From assembly GCF_900101495.1 (NCBI RefSeq), contig NZ_FMUS01000001.1, positions 186,001-250,000 on the forward strand: a stretch of 64,000 bases of DNA, given 5' to 3'. The notes under the pieces are model-generated. The model did no database searches and was not told where the DNA came from. It was given only the letters and a program-made list of their open reading frames with translations. Shown piece after piece: positions 7,512 through 17,226 of this stretch. A program made the translations under genes and the position numbers. Source of the DNA: Alkaliphilus peptidifermentans DSM 18978 (lineage in GTDB: Bacteria; Bacillota; Clostridia; Peptostreptococcales; Natronincolaceae). Position 1 is the first letter of the stretch, and every line of letters begins with the position of its first letter.

Positions 7512-7868
7512 TTACCTGAATTCTTCTTTCAGTATTACACAGGTCATATTACTGCTTCTAAATTTCGTTAATTCTTCAGCATCCTTTAAGTATATGCTTG
7601 TTTTCTGTAGCTGTGTTTGTATATATTCATAAAGCAGCTTGTTTTCGTCAATAAAGGAATTATCAATTTGATAATAAACCCATTGGGCCTTCTTTACACA
7701 GGTAATAATTCCTGCCCCTTTTAATTTATTTAAATGTCTGGAAGCATTAGACTGTGAAACTTTAAGTATTGCTTCAATTTCACATACACACAGCTCTTCT
7801 TTTATTAGTAAATTGATTATTCTTATTCTGGTTTCGTCACCTATTGCTTTAAAAATATCCACCAACAT
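7512..7868 (-). CDS. arsR: ArsR-family arsenic-responsive repressor (second copy)
   Basis: A 118-residue winged-helix repressor with the classical metalloid motif ELCVCEIEAIL (Cys27 and Cys29) in the DNA-binding helix, followed by the recognition helix VSQSNASRHLNKLKGAGIIT and a wing (KKAQWVYYQI). This is the canonical As(III)-sensing arrangement, unlike the first copy. GAGGGTG precedes the ATG. It is the first gene of the operon arsR-(Sec-Sec gene)-arsD-arsA1-arsA2-(Sec gene), with an imperfect palindrome just upstream, so it is probably autoregulated. Confidence 0.92.
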   Translation of the reverse strand: MLVDIFKAIGDETRIRIINLLIKEELCVCEIEAILKVSQSNASRHLNKLKGAGIITCVKKAQWVYYQIDNSFIDENKLLYEYIQTQLQKTSIYLKDAEELTKFRSSNMTCVILKEEFR

Positions 7869-7888
7869 GATTTCACCCTCTTATATGC

Positions 7889-7912
7889 GTATATTCACTT
7901 ACACTCATATAC
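7889..7912. promoter_or_regulatory. Candidate ArsR operator/promoter of the arsR2 operon
   Basis: The half-sites GTATAT and ATATAC are separated by 12 bases, 20 bases upstream of the arsR2 start. Similar AT-rich symmetry occurs at 4476-4501. The assignment is inference. Confidence 0.45.
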
Positions 7913-8020
7913 TATGCCAGTTATTGTTTTTTGTCAATGTTTTTTTAAGTTTTTTTTATTGTTTCTTTAAGTATGTTTTTATATACTTGTAGAACCCTCT
8001 GGAATAAACAAATTATAAAA

Positions 8021-8053
8021 ATGACCTATTGGCTTAATAAGCCAATAGGTCAT
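8021..8053 (-). terminator. Terminator after hup
   Basis: A 14-bp inverted repeat, ATGACCTATTGGCT and complement, is followed on the minus strand by a T-rich tract. Confidence 0.85.
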
Positions 8054-8099
8054 TTTATAAACTGTAAATTAATTACGTCATTGATAATTTTGCTAGCAA

Positions 8100-8378
8100 T
8101 TATCCGTTGATCTTTTCTTTAAGGGTCTTACCTGCTTTGAACACTGGAGCTTTAGATGCTGGTATGTCAATTACTTGCTCTGGGTTTCTTGGATTTCTTC
8201 CTTGTCTAGGCTTTCTTTCTCTAACATCAAAAGTACCGAAACCTACTAATTGAACCTTGTCTCCAGCAACTAGTGCTTCTTCAACACTCTCCATCAATGC
8301 GTTCAATGCTAATTCAGCATCCTTTTTAGTTAGTGCACTTTTTTCAGCCATTTTAGAAACTAATTCAGCTTTGTTCAC
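8100..8378 (-). CDS. hup: HU-family DNA-binding protein
   Basis: A 92-residue histone-like protein: N-terminal KAELVSKMAEKSALTKKDAE helices, the VQLVGFGTFDVRERKPRQGR beta arm with the RNPRNPEQVIDIPA tip, and the C-terminal KAPVFKAGKTLKEKING. HU dimers bend and compact the nucleoid. The start is GTG with AGGAGG eight bases upstream. It is followed by its own terminator. In related genomes hup sits directly before rqcP; here the ars cluster lies between them. Confidence 0.95.
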   Translation of the reverse strand: MNKAELVSKMAEKSALTKKDAELALNALMESVEEALVAGDKVQLVGFGTFDVRERKPRQGRNPRNPEQVIDIPASKAPVFKAGKTLKEKING

Positions 8379-8503
8379 TTAAATTACCTCCTTATATTTT
8401 AGAATACGTATAGTCATATTCTCTTTAAAATTTGAAAATCCTTCTTTTTATAAGATTTTCTATAACTTTTTTCCATTTTTTTTAATATTTTGGTACTATG
8501 GGA

Positions 8504-9958
8504 TTATTTTTTTGATGCTTCCCACAATTCGTCCATTTCAACAAGGGTCATTTCTTCCAGTTTTTTACCAGCCATAACTGCATTTTCTTCTATGTAGTTA
8601 AACCTCTTTATAAACTTGCTTATTGTCCTACTTAATGCATCCTCAGGCTCAACTTTGTAGAAACGCAGAAGATTAACCACAGCAAATAATAAATCTCCAC
8701 CCTCTTCAGCTATTTTGTCGAAAATTCCTTCTTGATGGGCCTGCTTTAATTCTTCTAGCTCTTCATGAATTTTGTTTAATACATCATTGATGTCATCCCA
8801 ATCGAAGCCAACCTTAGCTGCTTTTTGTTGTATTTTGTTAGCCCTCATTAATGCCGGCAACTGTTTTGGAACCGATAGCATAGATTGGGTATAGCTTTTT
8901 AGTTGTTTTTCTTTTTGTTTTTGTTGCTCCCAGCTTTCTAGTGCCTCTTGGCAATTATCTACCCTTGTATCTTTAAATACATGAGGATGCCTAAATATGA
9001 GTTTTTGTGCTATCCCTCCAATAACATCTTGAAGGTTAAAAGCATTTCTCTCTTTTGCTATTTGACTGTGGAAAACAACTTGCAAAAGAAGGTCGCCCAG
9101 CTCTTCTTCTAAAAGATAATCATCCTTCAAATCTATTGCCTCAATAACCTCATAGGATTCTTCGATTAAATATGGCTTAAGACTTTCATGAGTTTGCTCT
9201 ATATCCCAAGGACAACCATCTTTATTTCTTAATCTTTCCATTAAGGAGCCTAAATTATTCATATTATAATACTTTTTTTGAATCATGTCAATCCTTGGAA
9301 TATAAAGACTTGTCAGATAATCTATCCAGTCTAAGCGATCTAGCTGATAAAGAGGCAGCTTTTCTATTTTTTCAACCCCAGGTACCCCTGCAGCCCTTAC
9401 AACTACAATCTCTTGTTCATCGTCATAGTAATCCATCAGCCTTAGCTTCACCTGTGAGGCTACAAAGGTATCATACACTTGAGTAATAATTGTTGCCGAA
9501 TCTGTATCTGGCTCTTGCTTGTCCAGCTGCAAAGCATCTATCAGTTTAAATCCATCGACGGGATCAACCCCTAGCACAGGAAGTAACACATCTAAAAAAC
9601 TCATGGCAGGTAGTACGTCGATTTGTATGTCGGTCCCCTCAGCTGCCTTAATAAGGTGTTGTACTGTAGTTTCTGCTACGTAGGGATGTCCAGGTACTGC
9701 GTATACTATTTCTTTGCCTCTCCCTTCTTCTAGGAGGGCTAAAGCTATATGCTGATATACTTCTTCAAAGCTATCTATTTCTGAGTATGCATAGTCAAAG
9801 CTTTTAAAGGATATACCTTCTTCTGTTAAGAATTCTACAGTAGGATGTTTTTCTGTTCTTAAGTAAATTTCTTTATCTTTTTTTAATTCTGTTAAAACAG
9901 CGAAGGTAAGATGGTCCTTAGCACCGGGCCCAAGTCCTACAATTGTAATTCTCCCCAT
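8504..9958 (-). CDS. mazG: Bifunctional MazG-type protein (tetrapyrrole methylase-like domain + NTP pyrophosphohydrolase)
   Basis: A 484-residue YabN-type fusion. Residues 1 to about 225 form a SAM-dependent tetrapyrrole (corrin/porphyrin) methylase-like domain starting ITIVGLGPGAKDHLTFA. From about 235 there are two MazG modules: DGCPWDIEQTHESLKPYLIE with EELGDLLLQVVFHSQ, and EELEELKQAH with EEGGDLLFAVVNLLRF. The ExxE and ExxD residues bind the metal used to hydrolyse NTPs. The enzyme probably clears aberrant nucleotides. The N-terminal domain's substrate is unknown. It lies in the conserved order spoVB-mazG-hup, with GGAAGGAG upstream. Confidence 0.92.
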   Translation of the reverse strand: MGRITIVGLGPGAKDHLTFAVLTELKKDKEIYLRTEKHPTVEFLTEEGISFKSFDYAYSEIDSFEEVYQHIALALLEEGRGKEIVYAVPGHPYVAETTVQHLIKAAEGTDIQIDVLPAMSFLDVLLPVLGVDPVDGFKLIDALQLDKQEPDTDSATIITQVYDTFVASQVKLRLMDYYDDEQEIVVVRAAGVPGVEKIEKLPLYQLDRLDWIDYLTSLYIPRIDMIQKKYYNMNNLGSLMERLRNKDGCPWDIEQTHESLKPYLIEESYEVIEAIDLKDDYLLEEELGDLLLQVVFHSQIAKERNAFNLQDVIGGIAQKLIFRHPHVFKDTRVDNCQEALESWEQQKQKEKQLKSYTQSMLSVPKQLPALMRANKIQQKAAKVGFDWDDINDVLNKIHEELEELKQAHQEGIFDKIAEEGGDLLFAVVNLLRFYKVEPEDALSRTISKFIKRFNYIEENAVMAGKKLEEMTLVEMDELWEASKK

Positions 9959-10003
9959 AATAATTCTCCTTCCTATTTATGTGAAAAGGTAGACAGAATC
10001 AGT

Positions 10004-11599
10004 TTATCTCATAACTCCTAATTTACTTAATATCTTAACAATCTTAGTTCCGCCTGGTATCAGCTCAAAATCTTCTTCTGTAATAGTACTTGTATATAAA
10101 AGCATTCCTCCATATACTAGCCCTCCAATACCTATTGCAACTACAGTGGCTAGTCTACCTCCTAGTATTCGAGAGAATTGACTATAGGATATTCTAGTAG
10201 CTATAGCCATTACAGTTACAGCTACTATTGGTTTGTAAAACATCCTCCTCATATTAAAGGTTACTTTAGTATATTTTCTCACTGCCATCAAATTGAGAAT
10301 GGCTGCTATTAGATAAGCAAGCACTGTTCCTAATGCCGCACCCTTTACATTTAAAGCTGGTATACCCGTCAATATATAAGTTGCTACTAATTTGAAGGCA
10401 GCCCCTATCATTAAGTTCCTTACTGGAATAATCTGCTTTCCTAGACCCTGTAGAATTCCTGTCATAACCTGTACTTGTGTTAGGAATAAAACAGCAAATG
10501 ATAGATACAGTAATATTTGCCCAATGCTGGCAGGCTCCCGTGGAAACAATAGCTGCATAATAGGTGTGGCTAATACAGCAAGTCCTACAGCCGAAGGTAG
10601 CCCAATTAAAAAGGATACTCTAAGACCAGATTGAATATCGTTTCTAACCCCTTCCCAGTCCTTTTTAGCCCGTGCTTCAGCTATTACTGGCACTATACTC
10701 ATTGACAGGGCTACAGTTAAAACCTGAGGCAAATTAATTAAGGTTACTGCCATTCCTGTTAATTGACCAAAAAGACTATTTGCTTCAGCATAGGTAAAGC
10801 CTATAGCCTGTAATCTTCTTAATACAATTAGTGAATCTATCATATTGATTAAGGGCAAAATCGATGCACCGATGGTTATTGGAATAGCAATATGCATAAG
10901 CTCTGTAATTACTTTACCAACTGGGTCTTTTTGACCCTCCATTTGCTGATTTAGTGCTGATTTTTTCTTTCTATCATTAAAGTAAATGTATAATATAACT
11001 GATAGCCCAGCAATTCCTCCTGCTGTAGCTCCAAAGGAGGCCCCAGCTGCGGCATATTCAACATTTTGTCTCAATAAAACAACTGCTAGACCTAAGCCAA
11101 CAATAACCCTTGCAAGCTGCTCAACAAACTGAGAGATGGCGGTAGGCACCATATTTTTCATGCCCTGAAAATAACCTCGGAAGCCTGCTTGCATTGAAAC
11201 GAAAAACAATCCAGGCGCTAAGGCTAATACTGCATAATATGCGTTGGGGCTCTTTACAATATTGTTTACAAAAAAGCCTGCTCCTAAATATAAAATTATG
11301 GCACTAACGCTACCTATTCCTAATAACACTAGGATAGAAATTTTAAAAACCTGGTGGGCACCGACATAATTTCCTTTAGCCCTTTTCTCTGACACTAATT
11401 TAGAAATAGCAGTGGGAAATCCTGCAATTGAAAAGGATAGTAGAAATGTAAATATGGGATAACCTACTTGATAGTAACCAAATCCCTCTGATCCAATAAT
11501 ATTCCCCAATGGTATTCTAAAAAAAGCACCTAAAATTTTAACCATTATTCCCGCTATACCAAGTATTGCCGCTCCTTTTAAAAAGGAATCCTTTTTCAT
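10004..11599 (-). CDS. spoVB: Stage V sporulation protein B-like flippase (MATE/MOP superfamily)
   Basis: A 531-residue multi-spanning membrane protein (about 14 hydrophobic segments) of the polysaccharide/lipid II flippase superfamily. It starts MKKDSFLKGAAILGIAGIMV, followed by ILGAFFRIPLGNIIGSEGFGYY, typical of SpoVB/YabM/MurJ-like Firmicute proteins. SpoVB is needed for spore cortex synthesis; YabM-like relatives flip wall precursors. I start at the ATG with GGAGG about seven bases upstream (11599) rather than the ATG at 11620. It lies between spoVT and mazG, the usual place for the spoVB-like gene. The substrate is inferred. Confidence 0.88.
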   Translation of the reverse strand: MKKDSFLKGAAILGIAGIMVKILGAFFRIPLGNIIGSEGFGYYQVGYPIFTFLLSFSIAGFPTAISKLVSEKRAKGNYVGAHQVFKISILVLLGIGSVSAIILYLGAGFFVNNIVKSPNAYYAVLALAPGLFFVSMQAGFRGYFQGMKNMVPTAISQFVEQLARVIVGLGLAVVLLRQNVEYAAAGASFGATAGGIAGLSVILYIYFNDRKKKSALNQQMEGQKDPVGKVITELMHIAIPITIGASILPLINMIDSLIVLRRLQAIGFTYAEANSLFGQLTGMAVTLINLPQVLTVALSMSIVPVIAEARAKKDWEGVRNDIQSGLRVSFLIGLPSAVGLAVLATPIMQLLFPREPASIGQILLYLSFAVLFLTQVQVMTGILQGLGKQIIPVRNLMIGAAFKLVATYILTGIPALNVKGAALGTVLAYLIAAILNLMAVRKYTKVTFNMRRMFYKPIVAVTVMAIATRISYSQFSRILGGRLATVVAIGIGGLVYGGMLLYTSTITEEDFELIPGGTKIVKILSKLGVMR

Positions 11600-11863
11600 G
11601 TATACTCCTCCTACTTGCAATCAAGTCAAGGTTAATTATAGCAGACTTTTATTATTTCGTACAGCCGAATAGAAGCATTAAAAGCAATGAGTAATTAGTA
11701 ATGAAGAACAATGAGTAATGTAAAACAATTAGTAATTACTGATGAACACCAAAAAGATAAAAAAGCATATATAAGAGCAATAAGTAATATAAAATTCAAA
11801 ATTATGTAAGTAAATAAAAGGTACCTTCAAGATAAAAACCCCGGTTATCCGGGGTAAGTATTC
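11600..11863. other. Intergenic region spoVT-spoVB with degenerate short repeats
   Basis: It contains loosely repeated words (ATGAGTAATTAGTAATGA and similar, 11690-11800) and the spoVT terminator. No gene was found. Confidence 0.5.
11839..11854 (-). terminator. Terminator after spoVT
   Basis: The compact hairpin CCCCGG-ttat-CCGGGG is followed on the minus strand by TTTTTA, nine bases beyond the spoVT stop. Confidence 0.85.
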
Positions 11864-12415
11864 CTATTGCTCCATTTGTTTAGATAAAAATGCTGCTGCA
11901 GTCATTGCTATTTTCTTTTCAGTCTCTCCCATTGCAACACCTTTTTCTTTGGAACAGAGTACAACAGTTCCAATTGGGTCTCCTTGTGTTACTATAGGTG
12001 CAATCACTTGTGCAGAATATTTGGTGTCATCTCCTTCGTCTGAAACAATGGTGTAAAACTGTTCTCCTTGATTTGCCAAGATAACCTCTCTTTCATCCAT
12101 TAGTTTCTCTAGATTCTTGCTAACCCTTTTATCTAAGTATTCTTTCTTTGAGGCACCTGCCACCGCTATTATTGTATCTCTATCAGTTATAATAGCCATA
12201 TGGCCCAATGCTTCTTGAAGTGATTCTGTATACTCAGATGCAAATTCGCTTAGCTCTCCTATTGGTGAGTATTTCTTTAATATTACTTCTCCTTCTCTGT
12301 CAGTAAATATTTCTAAGGGGTCACCTTCACGAATTCTTAGGGTCCTGCGTATTTCTTTGGGGATTACTACTCTACCTAAATCATCAATTCGTCTTACTAT
12401 TCCTGTTGCCTTCAC
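11864..12415 (-). CDS. spoVT: Stage V sporulation protein T
   Basis: A 183-residue transcription regulator. The N-terminal AbrB-type swapped-hairpin domain (MKATGIVRRIDDLGRVVIPK, then LRIREGDPLEIF) is followed by a GAF-like C-terminal domain (EYTESLQEALGHMAIITDRD onward). SpoVT acts late in the forespore to tune sigma-G-dependent genes. Length and order are normal. The start is GTG, eight bases after AGGAGG. A short related AbrB-only protein is encoded at 61289-61525. Confidence 0.95.
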   Translation of the reverse strand: MKATGIVRRIDDLGRVVIPKEIRRTLRIREGDPLEIFTDREGEVILKKYSPIGELSEFASEYTESLQEALGHMAIITDRDTIIAVAGASKKEYLDKRVSKNLEKLMDEREVILANQGEQFYTIVSDEGDDTKYSAQVIAPIVTQGDPIGTVVLCSKEKGVAMGETEKKIAMTAAAFLSKQMEQ

Positions 12416-12544
12416 TTCTATGACCTCCTAAGTTAAGTAATAATTTATTGTAATCATATTATTTAACTGTTTCTTCTCTTTTATGCATTTTAGGAAAATA
12501 ATTAATGTTAAGGAAGAAATGTAATGGATAAAAGCTTATATAAA

Positions 12545-12582
12545 AAAGCATATGCTCGATTATATTATCGATCATATGCTTT
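12545..12582 (-). terminator. Terminator after the foldase gene
   Basis: The inverted repeat AAAGCATATG...CATATGCTTT, with an inner CGAT/ATCG pair, is downstream of the PpiC-type gene on the minus strand and could work in both directions. Confidence 0.7.
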
Positions 12583-12633
12583 GTTTATATTTTTCTCATA
12601 TTTTTGTTAATTATTAGTACTAATAATATTTAA

Positions 12634-13572
12634 TTATCTTTTTGTGATATTGGCATTTTCCATTAGCTCGTCTATATGCTTTCTATACTCTAAGGTCATC
12701 AAGTAATTGATAATTTCATGTTCTACTTCTTCAAGGCTGAAGTTTTCACTTATTTTATCTTCTAGTAAAATTATATGATAACCAAAGGCAGATTGCACCG
12801 GCTCGCTAACTTCTCCTATTGCCAGGGTAAATGCTACATCTTCAAATTCAGAAACCATCACACCTCTAGGGAAATATCCAAGGTCTCCACCATTTTCCAC
12901 AACACTAGGATCTTCTGAGTATTCTATAGCAAGCTCATCGAAGCTTTCTCCATTTTGAATACGAACATATAGCTCATCAGCTAATAGCTGATCTTTAACC
13001 AATATATGCTTGGCGTTTACTTCCTCAGTAATAAATAAATCTGGGTTTTCTTCATAAAATTCCCTTGCTACGTCACTATCAATTCCTAGACTATCTGCAT
13101 AGAAAATCTCGTACTTTGCTATAAGACGCGATTTTTTAAGAAAATCTTTAATAAACTCATCAGAAATATCGTTTTCATCCATATAATTCTTTAATAATTC
13201 GTCATTATTCATTTCTTCCTTAAAATCGTTAAATGCATCTTGAATATCTTCATCACTTACTTCGATATTATTCTTTTTTGCCTCTTCAATAATTATTGCT
13301 TCTAATACGAGTTTCTCCATTACATGATCTTTAATAGTCTCTAATAGGGTTAATCCCGAACCATCGTCTCGATTTAATACATCACTACTATAGCCGTATG
13401 AGAACAGTGATAAATTTTTGCTAAATTCGTCCATTGAGATTTCTGTGCCATTTACCAGTGCTGCTGTATCATCACTAAGCTTATTGCCACCACTGCAGGC
13501 AGTAAGGAATAATATTGCCATTATAAGGATAGCTATACCCTTTAAGACTCTTCCTCTATTCTTTTTTATCAT
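12634..13572 (-). CDS. Extracytoplasmic foldase lipoprotein, PpiC-type peptidyl-prolyl isomerase (PrsA-like)
   Basis: About 312 residues. A signal peptide ends in the lipobox LTACSGG, then come a SurA/PrsA-type N-terminal region (ALVNGTEISMDEFSKNLSLF), a helical middle, and a parvulin domain (VNAKHILVKDQ, SFDELAIEYSEDPSV, GGDLGYFPRGVMV, FGYHIILLEDK). It should fold exported proteins outside the membrane. It follows mfd, separated by about 40 bases, as in related Clostridia. The start is uncertain: the ATG at 13584 sits directly on the GGAG site; the ATG at 13572 has a longer but workable spacing, and a TTG at 13575 is also possible. Confidence 0.88.
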   Translation of the reverse strand: MIKKNRGRVLKGIAILIMAILFLTACSGGNKLSDDTAALVNGTEISMDEFSKNLSLFSYGYSSDVLNRDDGSGLTLLETIKDHVMEKLVLEAIIIEEAKKNNIEVSDEDIQDAFNDFKEEMNNDELLKNYMDENDISDEFIKDFLKKSRLIAKYEIFYADSLGIDSDVAREFYEENPDLFITEEVNAKHILVKDQLLADELYVRIQNGESFDELAIEYSEDPSVVENGGDLGYFPRGVMVSEFEDVAFTLAIGEVSEPVQSAFGYHIILLEDKISENFSLEEVEHEIINYLMTLEYRKHIDELMENANITKR

Positions 13573-13615
13573 CAATTTAATCATCTCCTATCCATATCGT
13601 CATTTATAATTATAT

Positions 13616-16600
13616 CTAATTTGCTGTTTTTTGCAAGCCACTAATTTTTTCTATTATATCCTTAAGCTCAGATAATATCTTATTTTGATCCGTTTCAATA
13701 ACTTTATAAACAAAGTAGGGCACCTTGGTTCCATGGAAACTAAGTCTCCTATTATAGGTATGTAGTGCTTCTCCTATATTCTCAGGCATGAGCATTATAC
13801 TATCTTTGAAGGAGATTGTAATTTCTTTTGATTTTTGAGTGATGGAAGTAATTCTTAGATTTTTAGCCATGGCTTTAATATAAGAAATAAGCAGTAGATT
13901 TCTTACGCTGTTGGGAATATCTCCAAATCTATCCTCTATTTCCTCTTCTACACTGTAAAGATCTTCTTTGTTTCGTATTGATGCAATTTTTTTATATATT
14001 TCAATCTTTTGACTTTGATTAATAATATATTTATCAGAAATATATGCATCGATACTCAGTTCAATTGTTGTTTCTTCAAATCGTTCTACTGACTCTCCCT
14101 TTAGCTCACCAATGGCCTCTTCCAACAGCTTTACATATAAATCATATCCAATGGCTGACATATGTCCATGCTGTTCGCCACCCAATAGATTGCCTGCACC
14201 TCTAATTTCTAAGTCCCTCATGGCTATTTTGAATCCTGATCCAAATTCGGTAAACTCCTTTATAGCTTTCAATCTCTTTTCTGCAACCTCAGATAAGACC
14301 TTATCCTTTTCGTACATTAAGTAGGCATAGGCTTGTCGATTAGAGCGGCCTACTCGACCCCGAAGCTGATATAACTGTGATAAACCTAATCTATCTGCAT
14401 CGTGAATAATTATTGTATTAACATTTGGTATGTCCAGTCCAGTTTCAATGATGGTGGTGCATACCAACACGTCGTATTCACCTTCATAATATTCCAGCAT
14501 AAGATTCTCTAATTGTCTTTCGCTCATTTGACCATGCCCTACTCCAATTCTGGCATGGGGAATAAGATTAGTTAATCTGGCTGCCATCTGATGAATTCCT
14601 TTAACTCGGTTATAGACATAGTAGACTTGACCTCCTCGAGCAATTTCACGGGTAATAGCATCGGCTATAATTGACTCGTTATGGGCCATTACATATGTCT
14701 GTACCGGGAACCTTTCCTCTGGCGGATCTTCAATTACGCTCATATCTCGTATTCCAATCATGGCCATATGTAATGTTCGAGGTATAGGTGTTGCTGTTAG
14801 AGTTAATACATCTATGTTTTTCTTTAAATGCTTTAGTGCCTCTTTATGCTTTACTCCAAAGCGTTGCTCTTCGTCAATAATTAGTATTCCTAAGTCTTTA
14901 AATTGGATATCCTTAGAAAGGATTCTATGGGTTCCTATTATAACATCTACGTTACCGGTTCGAACATTCTCTAATATATTTTTCTGCTGCTGTGGTGTTT
15001 TAAATCGGCTTAACATATCTATTTTAACTGGAAAACCTGAAAACCTTTGGGCAAATGTATTATAGTGCTGTTGTGCTAAGATGGTTGTTGGAACTAGTAA
15101 AGCCACCTGTTTACCATCCATTACGGCCTTAAATGCTGCTCTTATGGCCACTTCAGTTTTGCCATACCCTACATCTCCACAAAGAAGACGATCCATGGGT
15201 AGATGATTTTCCATATCAAGCTTTACCTCTTCTATACATTTCAACTGGTCTGGAGTTTCTTCATAGGGGAATAGATCTTCAAATTGCTTTTGCCATTCAG
15301 TATCTGCTGAAAATATGTGTCCCCTGCTTTTCTGTCTTTCGGCGTATAGCTTTAATAGGTCTTGTGCCATATCTTCAATGGCTTTTTTAACCTTTGCCTT
15401 AGTTTTTATCCATTCACTTCCTCCAAGCTTGTTTACCTTAGGAGGGTGATCTTCACTGCCAACATATTTTTGAATAAGGTCCATTTGATCGGTAGGTACA
15501 TATAGGTTGTCTTCACCTGAATATCTTATTTTTAAATAATCCTTTTTCAATCCATCTACCCTAAGCTGTTGGATCCCTACATATTTTCCTATACCATGTC
15601 CCTCGTGTACTACATAATCGCCAACCTTAAGATCAATAAATGATTTTATTGGTGCTGCATCCTTACGCTTAGTGATCTGCTTTTTTCTCTTATGAACACC
15701 ATATATCTCATTATCAGTAATAAGCATATATTTTGCTCCAACATATTCGAAGCCTCGATGTACACTTCCTTGCATAATAATTACTTGACCAGACATTAAA
15801 TCTTCTTGAGGGGTAACCACAAAGCTTACATTCAAGCCCCGTTCATTCAGAAGCTCTAAAAGCCTTAATGCCCTTTCTTTTGTTCCTGGTAATAATACAA
15901 CCTTGTAGCCCTTGTATTGCAGAAGTTTCAATTCTTCCACCATAAAATCCATTTTCCCATTAAAGGTTTGTACACTTCGGGAGGCAAAATTAATTATTTC
16001 CTTGGGCTGAAAATCGGGATTATACTTTGGAAGAAGATTTAGTGTCACCACTGGATGTCTCACCATTTTACCAAGTATTTCATCATAGCTGAACTGAAGC
16101 TTACATTGGGAAGGAAGAACCTCGCCTCTTTCAAGTAAGGTCTCAAAGTTATCATTAAATTCCTTTAAAACTCCTTCGCCTTTTTCCCTTAAACGCCTAG
16201 GCTCGTCTAGAATCAGGGTTGCGTTTCTATCTAAGTATTCTAAAAGGGAGGCTTCTCTACCCTCCAAATACGGCAGTAACAGCTGGGCTGTTTTAGTATC
16301 CGCAAGCTCATTTAGCTTTTCCAGTATCTCATCAAATTTTTCTTTAAGTCTTTTTCCTGGATCTTCATCTAGCTTCTCTAAGGTTTTTTTCAATTCCTTA
16401 GAAAGCTTTTCATTTATAAATTTATTATCCTCTGGTTCTATTATCGTTTCTATTGTAGGATATATTTTTATCTCTTCTAATTTATTTATAGAAATTTGTG
16501 TGTCCACTTGAAACCTACGTATAGAATCTACCTCGTCATCAAAAAGCTCAATACGATATGGTGCTTCCTCTGAGGCAGGGAAAATATCGATTATTCCTCC

Positions 16601-17134
16601 ACGGATGCTGAATTCTCCGCTTCTTTCTACCCTGTCTACCCTCTCAAACCCCTGAATTAATAATGTATTTAGCATTTGCTGCAGCTCGATTGTCTCTCCT
16701 ACACGAAATGTAATATGGTGGTAAATATAGTATTGGGGTTTGGTAAGCTTTAAAAGCAGCGCATCAATAGAGGTAATAACTATATAATTACCTCCTTCAG
16801 CAAGCTTTTCTAATGTTTTAGCCCTTTCAGCCTGTATAGCTTCTCCTGTGGCTTCTATTTGATAAAATACAACTTCCTTTGTTGGGAAAAATAATATTCT
16901 TTCTCCCATATAGAACTTTAAATCCTCGTATATTTGCCTAGCCTCAAGCTCGTTATAGGTAATAATACACACCTGACCATCGAGCTCTTCAAATATTCCA
17001 AAGGCAATATGGGGTTTTTGTGATTCACTCAGGCCATGTATAACTACCGGTGTCTTTCTCCCTTTTATAGCACCTATTATCTGATTATATTCTATTGTCT
17101 TTTTTATAGGCGAAAGTAGTACCTTGCTAAGCAT
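13616..17134 (-). CDS. mfd: Transcription-repair coupling factor
   Basis: A 1172-residue Mfd, full length. Domains in order: UvrB-like N-terminus (SGEFSIRGGIIDIFPASEE near 160-180), RNA polymerase-interacting domain (VGDYVVHEGHGIGKYVGI), RecG-like SF2 helicase with Walker A LLCGDVGYGKTEVA, DEEQ box IIDEEQRFGVKH, motif TLTATPIPRTLHMAM, and a C-terminal TRCF domain. Mfd pushes stalled RNA polymerase off lesions and recruits UvrA. The ATG at 17134 has AAGGTGG eight bases upstream and is preferred over an in-frame GTG at 17146. Confidence 0.97.
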   Translation of the reverse strand: MLSKVLLSPIKKTIEYNQIIGAIKGRKTPVVIHGLSESQKPHIAFGIFEELDGQVCIITYNELEARQIYEDLKFYMGERILFFPTKEVVFYQIEATGEAIQAERAKTLEKLAEGGNYIVITSIDALLLKLTKPQYYIYHHITFRVGETIELQQMLNTLLIQGFERVDRVERSGEFSIRGGIIDIFPASEEAPYRIELFDDEVDSIRRFQVDTQISINKLEEIKIYPTIETIIEPEDNKFINEKLSKELKKTLEKLDEDPGKRLKEKFDEILEKLNELADTKTAQLLLPYLEGREASLLEYLDRNATLILDEPRRLREKGEGVLKEFNDNFETLLERGEVLPSQCKLQFSYDEILGKMVRHPVVTLNLLPKYNPDFQPKEIINFASRSVQTFNGKMDFMVEELKLLQYKGYKVVLLPGTKERALRLLELLNERGLNVSFVVTPQEDLMSGQVIIMQGSVHRGFEYVGAKYMLITDNEIYGVHKRKKQITKRKDAAPIKSFIDLKVGDYVVHEGHGIGKYVGIQQLRVDGLKKDYLKIRYSGEDNLYVPTDQMDLIQKYVGSEDHPPKVNKLGGSEWIKTKAKVKKAIEDMAQDLLKLYAERQKSRGHIFSADTEWQKQFEDLFPYEETPDQLKCIEEVKLDMENHLPMDRLLCGDVGYGKTEVAIRAAFKAVMDGKQVALLVPTTILAQQHYNTFAQRFSGFPVKIDMLSRFKTPQQQKNILENVRTGNVDVIIGTHRILSKDIQFKDLGILIIDEEQRFGVKHKEALKHLKKNIDVLTLTATPIPRTLHMAMIGIRDMSVIEDPPEERFPVQTYVMAHNESIIADAITREIARGGQVYYVYNRVKGIHQMAARLTNLIPHARIGVGHGQMSERQLENLMLEYYEGEYDVLVCTTIIETGLDIPNVNTIIIHDADRLGLSQLYQLRGRVGRSNRQAYAYLMYEKDKVLSEVAEKRLKAIKEFTEFGSGFKIAMRDLEIRGAGNLLGGEQHGHMSAIGYDLYVKLLEEAIGELKGESVERFEETTIELSIDAYISDKYIINQSQKIEIYKKIASIRNKEDLYSVEEEIEDRFGDIPNSVRNLLLISYIKAMAKNLRITSITQKSKEITISFKDSIMLMPENIGEALHTYNRRLSFHGTKVPYFVYKVIETDQNKILSELKDIIEKISGLQKTAN

Positions 17135-17184
17135 TGTTGTCACCACCTTAACATCTGTTCATTGTTGACACTTTCAACAACTGT

Positions 17185-17208
17185 AAGCCCGGATCTTTCA
17201 CCGGGCTT
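17185..17208. terminator. Hairpin between the PrsW-like gene and mfd
   Basis: AAGCCCGG and CCGGGCTT around an eight-base loop. The T-run lies on the plus-strand side, so terminator strength for the minus strand is uncertain. Confidence 0.55.
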
Positions 17209-17226
17209 GTGTTACTATTATTTTTT